Part shown: positions 7,600-16,691 of the stretch, piece by piece
Layout of the letters: each line of letters starts with the position of its first letter
How positions within the stretch are numbered: position 1 is the stretch's first letter
From: an uncultured Acetatifactor sp.
GTDB taxonomy: Bacteria; Bacillota; Clostridia; Lachnospirales; Lachnospiraceae
Direction: 5' to 3'
Assembly (NCBI GenBank): GCA_934402315.1
Contig: CAKRTS010000019.1
Span: 1 to 64,000, forward strand
Length of the DNA stretch: 64,000 nucleotides
Notes under the pieces: model-generated
Told to the model about the DNA's origin: nothing
Databases searched by the model: none
Seen by the model: the letters and a program-made list of their open reading frames with translations, nothing else
Made by a program: the position numbers and the translations under genes

Positions 7600-8823
7600 T
7601 TAAAACAGGTTCTCACCCTGTTCCTGCATCTTCATGGCGCGAACCTTGCAGGACAGACCGAACAGGTTGATGAAGCCCTCTGCGTCGTGGTGGTCGTAGA
7701 GATCGCCGGTTGTGAAGGAAGCGATGCTCTCGTTGTACAGAGAGTAGGGAGAGGTCGTTCCTGCCTTGATGATATTGCCCTTGTAGAGCTTGAACTTTAC
7801 CTCGCCGGTGACATACTTCTGTGTCTCCTCGATGAATGCCTGCTCCGCCTGACGGAGAGGTGTGAACCACTTGCCCTCGTATACCAGACTCGCAAAGCGG
7901 CTTCCGATCTCCTTCTTCATGGCATAGGTGTCACGATCCAGAATAAGCTCTTCAAGCTGCTGATGTGCTTCCATCAGGATGGTTCCGCCGGGTGTCTCGT
8001 ACACACCGCGGGACTTCATGCCGACAACACGGTTCTCAACAATGTCGATGATGCCGATGCCGTGCTTGCCGCCGAGCTCGTTCAGGGTGGTGATGATCTC
8101 GGAAACCTTCATCTTCTTGCCGTTTACGGAAGTGGGCACGCCCTTTTCAAAGGTCATTGTCACATATTCGTCCTGGTCGGGAGCCTTCTCGGGAGTTGTT
8201 CCGAGAACGAGCAGATGCTCGAAGTTAGGCTCGTTTGCGGGATCCTCCAGCTCCAGTCCCTCATGGCTGATGTGCCAGATGTTCCGGTCGCGGCTGTAGG
8301 AGGAGTCTGCGGAGAAGGGAAGATGGATGCCGTGCGCCTTGCAGTATTCGATCTCGGATTCACGGGAGTCCATTGTCCACTTGTCGTTTCTCCATGCAGC
8401 GATAATCTTAATATCGGGAGCAAGTGCCTTGATGCCAAGCTCAAAACGGATCTGGTCGTTTCCCTTTCCGGTTGCGCCGTGGCAGATGGCGGTTGCGCCT
8501 TCCTTGCGGGCGATCTCAACCAGCTTTTTTGCGATCAGAGGTCTTGCCATGGAAGTGCCGAGCAGATACTTGTTTTCATAGATAGCGTTCGCCTGTACGC
8601 AGGGAACGATGTAATCGTCACAGAATTCATCGATGACGTTTTCGATGTACAGCTTGGAAGCGCCGCAGGACTTTGCACGCTCCTCAAGTCCGTCAAGCTC
8701 CTCAGCCTGTCCGCAGTCAACGCAGACACAGATAACTTCATAATCAAAGTTTTCCTTTAACCAGGGAATGATTGCGGTGGTATCGAGACCGCCGGAGTAA
8801 GCGAGAACAACCTTTTCTTTCAT
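7600..8823 (-). CDS. argG: Argininosuccinate synthase
   Basis: A 407-residue enzyme that joins citrulline and aspartate with ATP to make argininosuccinate in the cytoplasm. The N-terminal ATP pyrophosphatase loop YSGGLDT lies at residues 9-15, and family blocks such as [15 protein letters not shown] and [19 protein letters not shown] follow. The start at 8823 is preceded by a strong GGAGG; longer in-frame starts run into the promoter region and do not match the family. The gene is divergent from argC and shares its regulatory region with ARG-box-like sequences. argH, its usual partner, is not in the window. Confidence 0.96.
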   Translation of the reverse strand: MKEKVVLAYSGGLDTTAIIPWLKENFDYEVICVCVDCGQAEELDGLEERAKSCGASKLYIENVIDEFCDDYIVPCVQANAIYENKYLLGTSMARPLIAKKLVEIARKEGATAICHGATGKGNDQIRFELGIKALAPDIKIIAAWRNDKWTMDSRESEIEYCKAHGIHLPFSADSSYSRDRNIWHISHEGLELEDPANEPNFEHLLVLGTTPEKAPDQDEYVTMTFEKGVPTSVNGKKMKVSEIITTLNELGGKHGIGIIDIVENRVVGMKSRGVYETPGGTILMEAHQQLEELILDRDTYAMKKEIGSRFASLVYEGKWFTPLRQAEQAFIEETQKYVTGEVKFKLYKGNIIKAGTTSPYSLYNESIASFTTGDLYDHHDAEGFINLFGLSCKVRAMKMQEQGENLF

Positions 8824-8866
8824 AAGTATAACCTCCATAAAGTTTTCAAATGTTTCATCTGAGAAC

Positions 8867-8895
8867 ACTATACAACAGAAAAAATGCAAATGCAA
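8867..8895 (-). promoter_or_regulatory. argG promoter
   Basis: On the minus strand, TTGCAT (8890-8895) and TATAGT (8867-8872) are spaced by 17 bp, giving a leader of about 37 nt. The -35 lies within an ARG-box-like sequence, so repressor binding would block it. Confidence 0.6.
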
Positions 8896-8993
8896 GTAAA
8901 AATATGAATAAATAATTTTAATTAATGCATAAAATGGCGTATAATATGCATAAAAATGAATAAAGTAACGCAAATGATGCATAAAAATGCGAA
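8886..8993. promoter_or_regulatory. Cluster of ARG-box-like operators (ArgR/AhrC)
   Basis: Several AT-rich boxes match the Bacillus AhrC operator pattern (CATGAATAAAAATKCAAK). The clearest are ATGCATAAAAATGAATAA at 8946-8963 and GATGCATAAAAATGCGAA at 8976-8993. Weaker copies are at about 8924-8941 and 8903-8921, and an inverted one at about 8886-8908. They fill the space between the argG and argC promoters and suggest arginine-dependent repression of both directions. ArgR itself is not in the window. Confidence 0.65.
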
Positions 8994-9001
8994 AAAAGTA
9001 G

Positions 9002-9029
9002 TAGACATTTATGGAAAAAGTGGTATGAT
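9002..9029 (+). promoter_or_regulatory. argC operon promoter
   Basis: TAGACA (9002-9007) and TATGAT (9024-9029) are spaced by 16 bp, with an extended TG one base before the -10. The start point would lie near 9036, about 43 nt before argC. An ARG-box-like site ends nine bases upstream of the -35. Confidence 0.65.
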
Positions 9030-9078
9030 TACAACAGATACTATTTTTAATGTCCCGGGCGGGCGGAAAGAGGAAGAG

Positions 9079-10137
9079 ATGGTTAAGGCAGGTATTATCG
9101 GAGCGACAGGCTATGCCGGAGGCGAGCTTGTGCGCATTCTGGCGAATCATAAGGATGCAAAGATCATGTGGTTCGGTTCCAGAAGCTATATAGATAAGAA
9201 GTATTACGAGGTCTATCAGAACATGTTCCGGATCGTCGATGACATCTGTAAGGATGATAATCTGGCGGAGCTTGCGGAACAGGTGGATGTCATCTTCACG
9301 GCGACACCGCAGGGCTTCCTCGCGGGACTTCTCACGGAGGACATATTATCTAAGGTAAAGATCGTTGATCTGTCGGCGGATTTCCGTATCAAGGATGTTG
9401 CCGTCTATGAAAAGTGGTACGGCATTGAGCATAAGTCGCCGCAGTTTATTCAGGAAGCGGTTTATGGGCTCTGCGAGATCAACAGGGGCAAGGTAACGGA
9501 GCAGACAAGGCTGGTGGCGAATCCGGGCTGCTACACGACCTGTTCCATCCTGACGGCGTACCCGCTGGTGAAGGAGGGACTGATCGATGTGGACACGCTG
9601 ATCGTGGACGCGAAGTCCGGCACCTCCGGCGCGGGCAGAGGAGCGAAGGTGGCGAATCTGTTCTGCGAGGTCAATGAAAATATGAAGGCTTACGGCGTGG
9701 CGACCCACAGACATACGCCGGAGATTGAGGAGCAGCTGGGCTATGCCGCAGGCAGTGAGGTGACGATCAATTTTACCCCCCATCTGGTTCCGATGAACAG
9801 GGGCATTCTTGTGACAGAATATGCGAGCCTGAAAAAGAAGGCGGACGGAAGCCTGCCCGCATACGAAGAGATCAGGGCAGCATACGACAAATATTATGCG
9901 GATGAGAAGTTTGTCCGCGTGCTGGATAAGGGTCTGTGCCCGGAGACAAAATGGGTCGAGGGCAGCAACTATGTCGATATTAATTTCGTGATCGACGAGC
10001 GGACCGGCCGTGTGATTATGATGGGAGCGCTTGACAATCTTGTAAAGGGCGCTGCCGGCCAGGCGGTACAGAATATGAACCTGCTGTTCGGACTGCCGGA
10101 GAGCGAGGGACTGGAGCTGGTTCCCTGCTTCCCGTAG
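9079..10137 (+). CDS. argC: N-acetyl-gamma-glutamyl-phosphate reductase
   Basis: A 352-residue enzyme making N-acetylglutamate semialdehyde with NADPH, the third step of arginine synthesis. The nucleotide loop GATGYAGGE sits near the N-terminus, the catalytic cysteine is C151 in NPGCYTT, and the conserved [11 protein letters not shown] holds the active-site histidine. The start at 9079 follows GAGGAAG and matches the family; an in-frame ATG at 8956 lies inside the operator region. It leads the operon argC-GNAT-argJ-argB-argD. Confidence 0.96.
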   Translation: MVKAGIIGATGYAGGELVRILANHKDAKIMWFGSRSYIDKKYYEVYQNMFRIVDDICKDDNLAELAEQVDVIFTATPQGFLAGLLTEDILSKVKIVDLSADFRIKDVAVYEKWYGIEHKSPQFIQEAVYGLCEINRGKVTEQTRLVANPGCYTTCSILTAYPLVKEGLIDVDTLIVDAKSGTSGAGRGAKVANLFCEVNENMKAYGVATHRHTPEIEEQLGYAAGSEVTINFTPHLVPMNRGILVTEYASLKKKADGSLPAYEEIRAAYDKYYADEKFVRVLDKGLCPETKWVEGSNYVDINFVIDERTGRVIMMGALDNLVKGAAGQAVQNMNLLFGLPESEGLELVPCFP

Positions 10138-10189
10138 AAGCGGGACAAAACGGTCAGTTTCAGAAAATAAAGTCGGAACGGAGAACAGT

Positions 10190-10654
10190 ATGAGTGAGAA
10201 AAACTACACGATCAGAGCAATGACGGCGGCGGACTACGACGGACTGAAAAGTCTCTGGATGGGCATTCACGGCTTTGGCATCCGGAGCATAGATGATTCG
10301 AGAGAGGGCGTGGAGCGCTTTTTGAGACGAAACCCGACGACGAGTGTGGTAGCTGTCTCGGAGACGGGAGAGGTCGTCGGCGGTATCCTCTGTGGGCATG
10401 ACGGCAGACGCGGCTGTCTCTATCATGTCTGTGTGCGCGAGGACTTCCGCAGAAAGGGCATCGGAAAGGCAATGGTCGTTCACTGCATGAATGCGTTGAA
10501 GGAGGAACAGATCAACAAGGTCAGCCTGATCGCCTTTACGGTAAACGACATCGGAAATGCATTCTGGAACTGCATCGGCTGGACAAAGCGGGAGGATCTG
10601 AATTATTATGACTTCACGCTGAATGAAGCGAATATCACGGCATTTAATAAGTAA
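10190..10654 (+). CDS. GNAT acetyltransferase inside the arginine operon
   Basis: A 154-residue GNAT protein with motif A at YHVCVREDFRRKGIGKAMV (about residues 84-102) and motif B near FWNCIGWTKREDL. It lies 52 bp after argC and 36 bp before argJ, with GGAG ahead of its ATG. The position suggests a role in arginine synthesis, for instance as an extra N-acetylglutamate synthase, but it is far shorter than ArgA and argJ already supplies that activity. Other small amine substrates are equally possible. Confidence 0.8.
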   Translation: MSEKNYTIRAMTAADYDGLKSLWMGIHGFGIRSIDDSREGVERFLRRNPTTSVVAVSETGEVVGGILCGHDGRRGCLYHVCVREDFRRKGIGKAMVVHCMNALKEEQINKVSLIAFTVNDIGNAFWNCIGWTKREDLNYYDFTLNEANITAFNK

Positions 10655-10690
10655 AGGAAATAAGCGCGGGAGCGCGGAAAGAGGAATAGG

Positions 10691-11914
10691 ATGAAGCAGA
10701 TCGAGGGCGGCGTGACCGCAGCAAAGGGATTTGAGGCAGCAGGTGTCGAGGCAGGCGTAAAATATCAGAACCGGAAGGACATGGCGATGATCTACAGCAA
10801 GGTGCCCTGTAAGGTGGCGGGAACCTTTACGACCAACATTGTAAAGGCGGCTCCGGTACAGTGGGATAAGCAGGTGGTGGAGCATTCCGCCTTCGTGCAG
10901 GCGGTGGTCGTCAACTCCGGTGTGGCGAATGCAGCTACCGGCAGACAGGGTCTGGAATGCTGTAAGACAGAGGCGGAATATGCGGGAAAGCTGCTCGGGA
11001 TTCCGTCTGACGCAGTGCTTGTGGCATCCACGGGTGTCATCGGAAACCAGCTCCCGGTCGATAAGATCACGGCTGGCATTGAGAAGCTGGCAGCGGCAAA
11101 GGCAGCGACGGCAGAGGCAGGGCTGGACGCGGCGAAGGCAATCATGACGACAGATACTGTCCATAAGCAGATTGCGGTACAGTTTGAGGCCGGCGGAAAG
11201 ACGGCGACTATGGGCGCTATGTGCAAGGGCTCCGGCATGATCCACCCCAATATGTGCACTATGCTCGGCTTTGTCACAACGGATGTGAATATCTCAAAGG
11301 AAATGCTGCAGAAGGCGGTGAGCGCAGCGGTTGTGGATTCCTTTAACATGATCTCTGTGGACGGCGACACCTCCACCAACGATACGCTGCTGGTGCTGGC
11401 GAACGGACAGGCGGACAACGGCGAAATTACGGCAGCCGGTGAGGACTACGACGCCTTCTGCGAGGCGCTCGGCTTTGTGACAAAATACCTTGCGCGGAAG
11501 ATGGCGGGAGACGGCGAAGGGGCGACCTGTCTGTTTGAAGCGAAGGTGGTCGGAGCGGCGACGAAGGAGGATGCGCGCATTCTGGCGAGATCGGTTGTCA
11601 GCTCTTCCCTCTCCAAGGCGGCGATCTACGGGCATGACGCGAATTTCGGGCGCTTCCTGTGCGCGCTGGGGTATTCCGGGGCGGTTTTTGACCCTGAAAA
11701 TGTAGATCTCTATTTTGAGAGCCAGTCCGGCAGGATCCTGATTTTCAGCAAGGGCGCTGCCTGTGACTACAGCGAGGAGGAAGCGACAAAGATTCTCTCC
11801 GACCCTGAGGTGACAATCCTCGCGGACATGCACATGGGCGGGGCGGAGGCAGCCGCATGGGGCTGTGACCTCAGCTATGATTATGTGAAGATCAACGCGG
11901 ATTACAGAAGCTGA
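10691..11914 (+). CDS. argJ: Bifunctional ornithine acetyltransferase / N-acetylglutamate synthase
   Basis: A 407-residue ArgJ. It moves the acetyl group from acetylornithine to glutamate, and bifunctional members also make acetylglutamate from acetyl-CoA. The self-cleavage site is visible in KGSGMIHPNMCTMLGF: the nucleophile threonine is T190, and cleavage would fall between C189 and T190 (most relatives have Ala-Thr). The C-terminal block NDTLLVLANG and AIYGHDANFGRFLCALGYSG are family typical. It lies between the GNAT gene and argB. Confidence 0.95.
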   Translation: MKQIEGGVTAAKGFEAAGVEAGVKYQNRKDMAMIYSKVPCKVAGTFTTNIVKAAPVQWDKQVVEHSAFVQAVVVNSGVANAATGRQGLECCKTEAEYAGKLLGIPSDAVLVASTGVIGNQLPVDKITAGIEKLAAAKAATAEAGLDAAKAIMTTDTVHKQIAVQFEAGGKTATMGAMCKGSGMIHPNMCTMLGFVTTDVNISKEMLQKAVSAAVVDSFNMISVDGDTSTNDTLLVLANGQADNGEITAAGEDYDAFCEALGFVTKYLARKMAGDGEGATCLFEAKVVGAATKEDARILARSVVSSSLSKAAIYGHDANFGRFLCALGYSGAVFDPENVDLYFESQSGRILIFSKGAACDYSEEEATKILSDPEVTILADMHMGGAEAAAWGCDLSYDYVKINADYRS

Positions 11915-11962
11915 CGGAAACGGCGGAGTCTCTGGAATAATCAGGAAGGAAACGGAAAAAAC

Positions 11963-12889
11963 ATGGAAAAGGATATGGAAAAGGTACTGGCAAAGGCGGA
12001 GGTACTGATCGAGGCTTTGCCCTACATACAGAGATTTAACAGGAAGATCATCGTTGTGAAATACGGCGGCAGCGCCATGAGCAACGAGGAGCTCCAGAAG
12101 AATGTCATCAAGGACGTAACGCTTTTAAAGCTGGTAGGCTTTAAGCCGATCATCGTGCATGGGGGCGGCAAGGAGATCAGCCGCTGGGTCGGCAGGGTCG
12201 GCAAGGAGGCGAAGTTTGTCAACGGTCTGCGCGTCACGGATGCCGAGACGATGGAAATTGCAGAGATGGTTCTGAACAAGGTCAACAAAAACCTTGTGAC
12301 CATGGTGGAGGAGCTCGGTGTCAAGGCGGTCGGCATCAGCGGTAAGGACGGCGGACTGCTGCAGGTGGAGAAGAAATATTCCGACGGACAGGACATCGGC
12401 TTTGTCGGCGAGATCACGAAGGTCGATCCCAAGGTGCTGTACGATCTTCTGGAGAAGGACTTCCTGCCGATTATTGCACCGATCGGAATGGATGATAATT
12501 TTAACACCTACAATATCAATGCGGATGACGCTGCCTGTGCGATCGCAAAGGCGGTGAACGCGGAGAAGCTGGCATTCCTGACGGACATCGAAGGACTGTA
12601 CAAGGACATCAACGACAAGTCAACGTTTATTTCGAGACTGACCGCCAGCGAGGCGGAGGAGCTGATTTCCGGCGGCTTCATCGGAGGCGGTATGCTGCCG
12701 AAGCTGAACAACTGCACTTCAGCCATCAAGAGCGGAGTCAGCAGAGTCCATATTCTGGACGGGCGTGTGCCGCACTGCCTGCTTCTGGAAATCTTTACCA
12801 AACAGGGTATCGGCACAGCAATTATTTCCGACGAGGATAACCTTGCGACGGGAACCAGACGGGATAAGTTCTGCACGGAAAACGATTAG
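11963..12889 (+). CDS. argB: Acetylglutamate kinase
   Basis: A 308-residue amino-acid kinase phosphorylating N-acetylglutamate, the usual control point of the pathway. The family marks are [11 protein letters not shown] near residue 30, [13 protein letters not shown], and the C-terminal [15 protein letters not shown]. The N-terminal helix ([20 protein letters not shown]) is the type found in hexameric, arginine-inhibited enzymes, so feedback inhibition is likely. The start follows GGAAGGAAACGG; an ATG four codons later is also possible. Confidence 0.95.
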   Translation: MEKDMEKVLAKAEVLIEALPYIQRFNRKIIVVKYGGSAMSNEELQKNVIKDVTLLKLVGFKPIIVHGGGKEISRWVGRVGKEAKFVNGLRVTDAETMEIAEMVLNKVNKNLVTMVEELGVKAVGISGKDGGLLQVEKKYSDGQDIGFVGEITKVDPKVLYDLLEKDFLPIIAPIGMDDNFNTYNINADDAACAIAKAVNAEKLAFLTDIEGLYKDINDKSTFISRLTASEAEELISGGFIGGGMLPKLNNCTSAIKSGVSRVHILDGRVPHCLLLEIFTKQGIGTAIISDEDNLATGTRRDKFCTEND

Positions 12890-12912
12890 ATTTGAAGAAA
12901 GGTGTGCAAGCT

Positions 12913-14103
12913 ATGAATATGCAGGAATATATCGAGGAGGCGGAGAGCGCTCTGCTCCATACCTATAACCGTTATCAGATCGTGCTGGACAAGGGAGACG
13001 GTGTCTGGCTCTATGACCTTGACGGAAAGAAATATCTGGACTTTGTGGCGGGAATCGCTGTCTTTGCGCTCGGCTACCACAATGAGGAGTACAACCATGC
13101 GCTGAAGGGACAGATCGACAAGCTGATACATACCTCGAACTACTATTACAATGTACCGGCGGTCGAGGCGGCGAAGAAGATCAAGAAGGTATCCGGCATG
13201 GACAGGGTATTCTTCACGAACTCGGGAGCCGAGGCGGTCGAGGGTGCGCTGAAAGCGGCTCGGAAATATGCTTATCTGAAGGATGGCAGGACAGACCATG
13301 AGATCATTGCCATGAATCATTCCTTCCACGGAAGAACCATGGGTGCGCTGGCTGTCACCGGAAACCCGAAGTACCGGGAGGCGTTTGAACCCCTGATCGG
13401 CAATATCCGCTTTGCGGAGCTCAATGACATTGAGAGCGTCAGGGCGCAGCTCACCGACAAGACCTGCGCAATCCTCCTTGAGACAGTACAGGGAGAGGGC
13501 GGTCTCCGCCCGGCGACAGAGGAATTTTTGAAGGAAGTGCGCGCAATCTGTGATGAGCGGGATATTCTGCTGATTCTGGATGAAATCCAGTGCGGAATGG
13601 GCAGAACCGGCTATATGTATGCGTGGCAGAAGTACGGCATCAAGCCGGACATCATGACGACGGCAAAGGCGCTCGGCTGCGGTGTGCCGGTCGGGGCATT
13701 TCTCATGACAGAGAAGGTCGCACAGCACTCTCTTGTGGCGGGCGATCACGGAACGACCTACGGCGGAAACCCTCTCGCCTGTGCCGCGGTGGAAAAAGTG
13801 CTTGATTTATTCGAGCGGAACCATATAATAGAAAATGTGAGAGAGGTTGCGCCTTATCTGGAAAAGCGGCTGGATGAGCTCAAGGAGAAATATGACTGCA
13901 TTGTGGAACGCCGCGGAGCGGGGCTGATGCAGGGACTTGTCTTTGACAGGCCGGTCGGTGAGATCATTAACCGGGCACTGGAAAACGGTCTGATCCTGAT
14001 TAACGCCGGAGCCGATATTATCCGTTTTGTGCCTCCTCTTGTCATCACAAAGGAAAACGTAGATGAGATGATTTCTATTCTGGATGGTTGTATCGGGAGT
14101 TAA
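12913..14103 (+). CDS. argD: Acetylornithine aminotransferase
   Basis: A 396-residue class III PLP aminotransferase converting N-acetylglutamate semialdehyde to acetylornithine. The cofactor contacts are D223 in ILDEIQCGMGRTG and the Schiff-base lysine K252 in TTAKALGCG; FTNSGAEAVEGALK binds the phosphate. The start at 12913 matches the family better than 12892, which lacks a ribosome site. It is 23 bp after argB and its stop lies 2 bp before the next start. Confidence 0.94.
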   Translation: MNMQEYIEEAESALLHTYNRYQIVLDKGDGVWLYDLDGKKYLDFVAGIAVFALGYHNEEYNHALKGQIDKLIHTSNYYYNVPAVEAAKKIKKVSGMDRVFFTNSGAEAVEGALKAARKYAYLKDGRTDHEIIAMNHSFHGRTMGALAVTGNPKYREAFEPLIGNIRFAELNDIESVRAQLTDKTCAILLETVQGEGGLRPATEEFLKEVRAICDERDILLILDEIQCGMGRTGYMYAWQKYGIKPDIMTTAKALGCGVPVGAFLMTEKVAQHSLVAGDHGTTYGGNPLACAAVEKVLDLFERNHIIENVREVAPYLEKRLDELKEKYDCIVERRGAGLMQGLVFDRPVGEIINRALENGLILINAGADIIRFVPPLVITKENVDEMISILDGCIGS

Positions 14104-14105
14104 GT

Positions 14106-15506
14106 ATGCATTTTAAAAAGAGACTGATCGCAGTGGCAGCAGTTGCAGTTTTTGCTGCCGCTGTTCTTTATGGAAGTACGAGAGACTGGAACGCCGAGCC
14201 GGAGGCTGGGCGTACTTTGTCGTGGTTTGACAGGAAGGATACGATTTATTTCTGGTATTCCGACGAGACGATGACAAATTTTGTGAACAGCGCCGCAGTG
14301 GCTTTCGGAGAGAGAGAGGATGTGCATGTCATTCCGGTTCTCGCCTCGGGAAGTGAATACCTCGAGGAACTGAATCGGGCATCCGTTGAGGAGGAGCAGC
14401 TGCCGGATGTCTATATGATCAGCCATGACTCGCTGGAGAAGGCATATCTGGCAGGTCTTGCGGAGGAGATTGACGATGTTCAGGGAGTCTGTGATACGGC
14501 GCATTTCCCGGCAGCAGCGCTGTCGGCAGTGTCCTACCACGGGAAGACGGTTGCCTATCCGCTTTCCTTCGAGACGAGCGCGCTGATCTACAATGACACA
14601 TACCTGCAGGAATGGGCGGCGCAGATTGCACAGAAGGAGCTGCTCGGCGACGGAACCGAGGACGGCGTGCCGGAGGAGAACTCTGACGGGATTGCGGTGG
14701 ATGAGACACAGCTTGCCGCCAAGACGGAAGAATACTATGCGAACGCTATTCCGCAGACCATGGATGATATTCTGAACATTGCGGACACGTTTGACGTGCC
14801 GGAGGGTGTCGAGGGCGTGCTGAAATGGGACGTGTCGGACATCTTTTACAATTACTGGTTTGTCGGAAATTATATGATCGTCGGCGGGGATGCCGGGGAT
14901 GATGAGACACAGATCAATATAGCCAACCCGGAGACGGTCGCCTGTCTTGAGGTATATAAGGCGTTGAACCAGTTCTTCTTCATCGAGTCTGAAACGGTCA
15001 GCTATGAGTCAGTGCTGCAGGATTTTATCGATGGAAAGACGGTGTTTACCATTGCGACCACAGACGCGGCGCAGAGGCTAGCACAGGCGAAGTCCGTGGG
15101 TGAGCTTGCCTTTGACTATGGCGTGGCAATGATGCCGGATGTCAGCGCAGAACTGCAGAGCCGATCCATGTCAGTGACAAATGCGGTCGCAGTCAACGGT
15201 TATTCCCAGCATAAGGAGCTGGCGAACAAATTTGCCGCCTACCTGGTCGATGAATGTGCGGATTCCCTGTATGACAGGACGGGAAAGGTTCCGGCAAATC
15301 TTAATGCAGCTGCGGAAGAGGGACCGTTGACAATTTTTAAGCTGGAATATGCGGAGAGTATACCTCTCCCGAAGATGATGGAGACAGGAAATTTCTGGTT
15401 ACAGCTGGAGAGACTGTTTGCGAAGGTGTGGAACGGTGAGGATGTGACGGCTCAGGTACAGGAGCTTGCCGCCCAGATCGCAGCCCAGACAAGCGCCGTG
15501 CAATAA
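14106..15506 (+). CDS. Family 1 extracellular solute-binding protein, orphan
   Basis: A 466-residue protein with an N-terminal hydrophobic signal or anchor (residues about 6-23, without a lipobox cysteine) and a MalE-like fold, with segments such as IYFWYSDETMTNFVNSAA and PLSFETSALIYND. Such proteins deliver sugars to ABC importers outside the membrane. No permease or ATPase lies nearby. The ATG is 2 bp after argD, so it is probably the last gene of the arg operon, which is an odd place for a sugar-binding protein. A negatively charged insert around residues 180-215 is unusual. The ligand is unknown. Confidence 0.75.
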   Translation: MHFKKRLIAVAAVAVFAAAVLYGSTRDWNAEPEAGRTLSWFDRKDTIYFWYSDETMTNFVNSAAVAFGEREDVHVIPVLASGSEYLEELNRASVEEEQLPDVYMISHDSLEKAYLAGLAEEIDDVQGVCDTAHFPAAALSAVSYHGKTVAYPLSFETSALIYNDTYLQEWAAQIAQKELLGDGTEDGVPEENSDGIAVDETQLAAKTEEYYANAIPQTMDDILNIADTFDVPEGVEGVLKWDVSDIFYNYWFVGNYMIVGGDAGDDETQINIANPETVACLEVYKALNQFFFIESETVSYESVLQDFIDGKTVFTIATTDAAQRLAQAKSVGELAFDYGVAMMPDVSAELQSRSMSVTNAVAVNGYSQHKELANKFAAYLVDECADSLYDRTGKVPANLNAAAEEGPLTIFKLEYAESIPLPKMMETGNFWLQLERLFAKVWNGEDVTAQVQELAAQIAAQTSAVQ

Positions 15507-15566
15507 TTACATAAAAGGACCAATCTTAGGATACACTGTAAAAAACAGGAAAAGGAGTGTGTTTCT

Positions 15567-15998
15567 ATGATTGGTTTTTTTATTGCATTGATTTCCGGTG
15601 TGCTGATGAGCGTGCAGGGAGTTTTTAATACGCAGGTCACAAAGGCGTCCTCCATCTGGGCGGCGAGTGCGTTTGTCCAGCTGTCGGCGCTGATCGTCTG
15701 TCTGGGGGCTTGGCTCTTTACGGACAGGAGCAATCTCCTGCAGGTTTTTCAGGTGCAGCCAAAGTATATGCTGCTTGGCGGGGCAATCGGCGCTTTCATC
15801 ACCTATACCGTTATCCGCAGCATGGATATGCTGGGGCCTGCAAAGGCGGTCATGCTCATTGTCGTCGCACAGCTCATGGTGGCATATCTGATAGAACTTC
15901 TGGGATGGTTCGGCGTTGAGAAGCAGCCGTGGGACTGGAGAAAAGCGATCGGCATGGCTGTGGCGATCATCGGCATCATAATTTTTAAGTGGAAGTAA
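15567..15998 (+). CDS. DMT superfamily transporter, YdcZ/DUF606 type
   Basis: A 143-residue membrane protein with about five hydrophobic segments, opening IGFFIALISGVLMSVQG, which is characteristic of YdcZ-type small transporters. These are half-size members of the drug/metabolite transporter superfamily and often work as pairs, but no partner gene is adjacent. AAGGAG lies upstream of the ATG. The substrate is unknown. Confidence 0.75.
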   Translation: MIGFFIALISGVLMSVQGVFNTQVTKASSIWAASAFVQLSALIVCLGAWLFTDRSNLLQVFQVQPKYMLLGGAIGAFITYTVIRSMDMLGPAKAVMLIVVAQLMVAYLIELLGWFGVEKQPWDWRKAIGMAVAIIGIIIFKWK

Positions 15999-16016
15999 AT
16001 ATTTTTGCAAAGTGGC

Positions 16017-16045
16017 TTGTAAAAAAAATTAGATTCCACTACAAT
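16017..16045 (+). promoter_or_regulatory. Promoter for the comEA gene cluster
   Basis: TTGTAA (16017-16022) and TACAAT (16040-16045) are separated by 17 bp and lie about 44 bp before the comEA start. This is the only good promoter seen before comEA and the two-component genes. Confidence 0.55.
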
Positions 16046-16088
16046 AAAATAATCAGCATAGAGAGGCAGACCTTGAAAGAGAGGGACT

Positions 16089-16673
16089 ATGTTGGACAAA
16101 ATAAAAACAAAGGCTGCGATCGGCAGTCTTGCTTTGCTTGTTTTTCTTTCCGGCTGCGGAAGTAAACCGGACGGACTGGAGCTGATCGGGGAGACCCGGG
16201 CGGAAGCCGTGTATGCAACGGAGCAGTCGGCAGAGGAGCCGGTACCGGAGCCTGTGGCGGAGATTTTTGTGCATGTCTGTGGCGCGGTGAAGGAACCGGG
16301 TGTCGTCCGGCTTTCGGAGGACAGCAGGGCTGCTGACGCACTTACGGCAGCGGGCGGCTTCCGGGAGGACGCGGCGCGGGATGCCGTGAATCTGGCGGCG
16401 AGGCTGACGGATGGCGAGAAGCTGTATTTCCCTACCGTGGAGGAAGCGGCGGCTCCGGCACCGGAGGATGCTTCCACCGGACTGGTCAACATCAATACAG
16501 CCGATAAGGAGACCCTGTGCGGTCTGCCCGGCATCGGGGAGGCAAAGGCGGAGGACATTCTGCGCTACCGGGAGGAGTATGGTTCCTTTGGCAGCTGCGA
16601 GGACATTATGCTGGTGCCGGGGATCAAGACAAGCGTTTATAATAAGATCAAAGAAAAAATAACAGTAAAATAA
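16089..16673 (+). CDS. comEA: ComEA-type DNA-binding competence protein, predicted lipoprotein
   Basis: A 194-residue protein with two parts: an SLBB-like domain (about residues 57-117; EIFVHVCGAVKEPGVVRL) and a C-terminal helix-hairpin-helix domain (about 130-194; NINTADKETLCGLPGIGEAKA). This is the ComEA receptor that binds incoming double-stranded DNA at the cell surface. The N-terminus carries a lipobox LSGC with C23, so it should be lipid-anchored, whereas Bacillus ComEA uses a membrane helix. comEC lies 3.2 kb downstream in the same direction, separated by a two-component system and a GerMN gene. Confidence 0.88.
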   Translation: MLDKIKTKAAIGSLALLVFLSGCGSKPDGLELIGETRAEAVYATEQSAEEPVPEPVAEIFVHVCGAVKEPGVVRLSEDSRAADALTAAGGFREDAARDAVNLAARLTDGEKLYFPTVEEAAAPAPEDASTGLVNINTADKETLCGLPGIGEAKAEDILRYREEYGSFGSCEDIMLVPGIKTSVYNKIKEKITVK

Positions 16674-16691
16674 TGAGAGGGCAGTTGTGAG

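Noticed and set aside
7588..8760. 390-codon plus-strand frame opposite argG
   Set aside because: It is a shadow of the argG coding strand; the product has no family resemblance and no ribosome site.
10160..11245. 361-codon minus-strand frame opposite the GNAT and argJ genes
   Set aside because: It runs antisense to two well-supported genes and has a composition typical of an antisense shadow.
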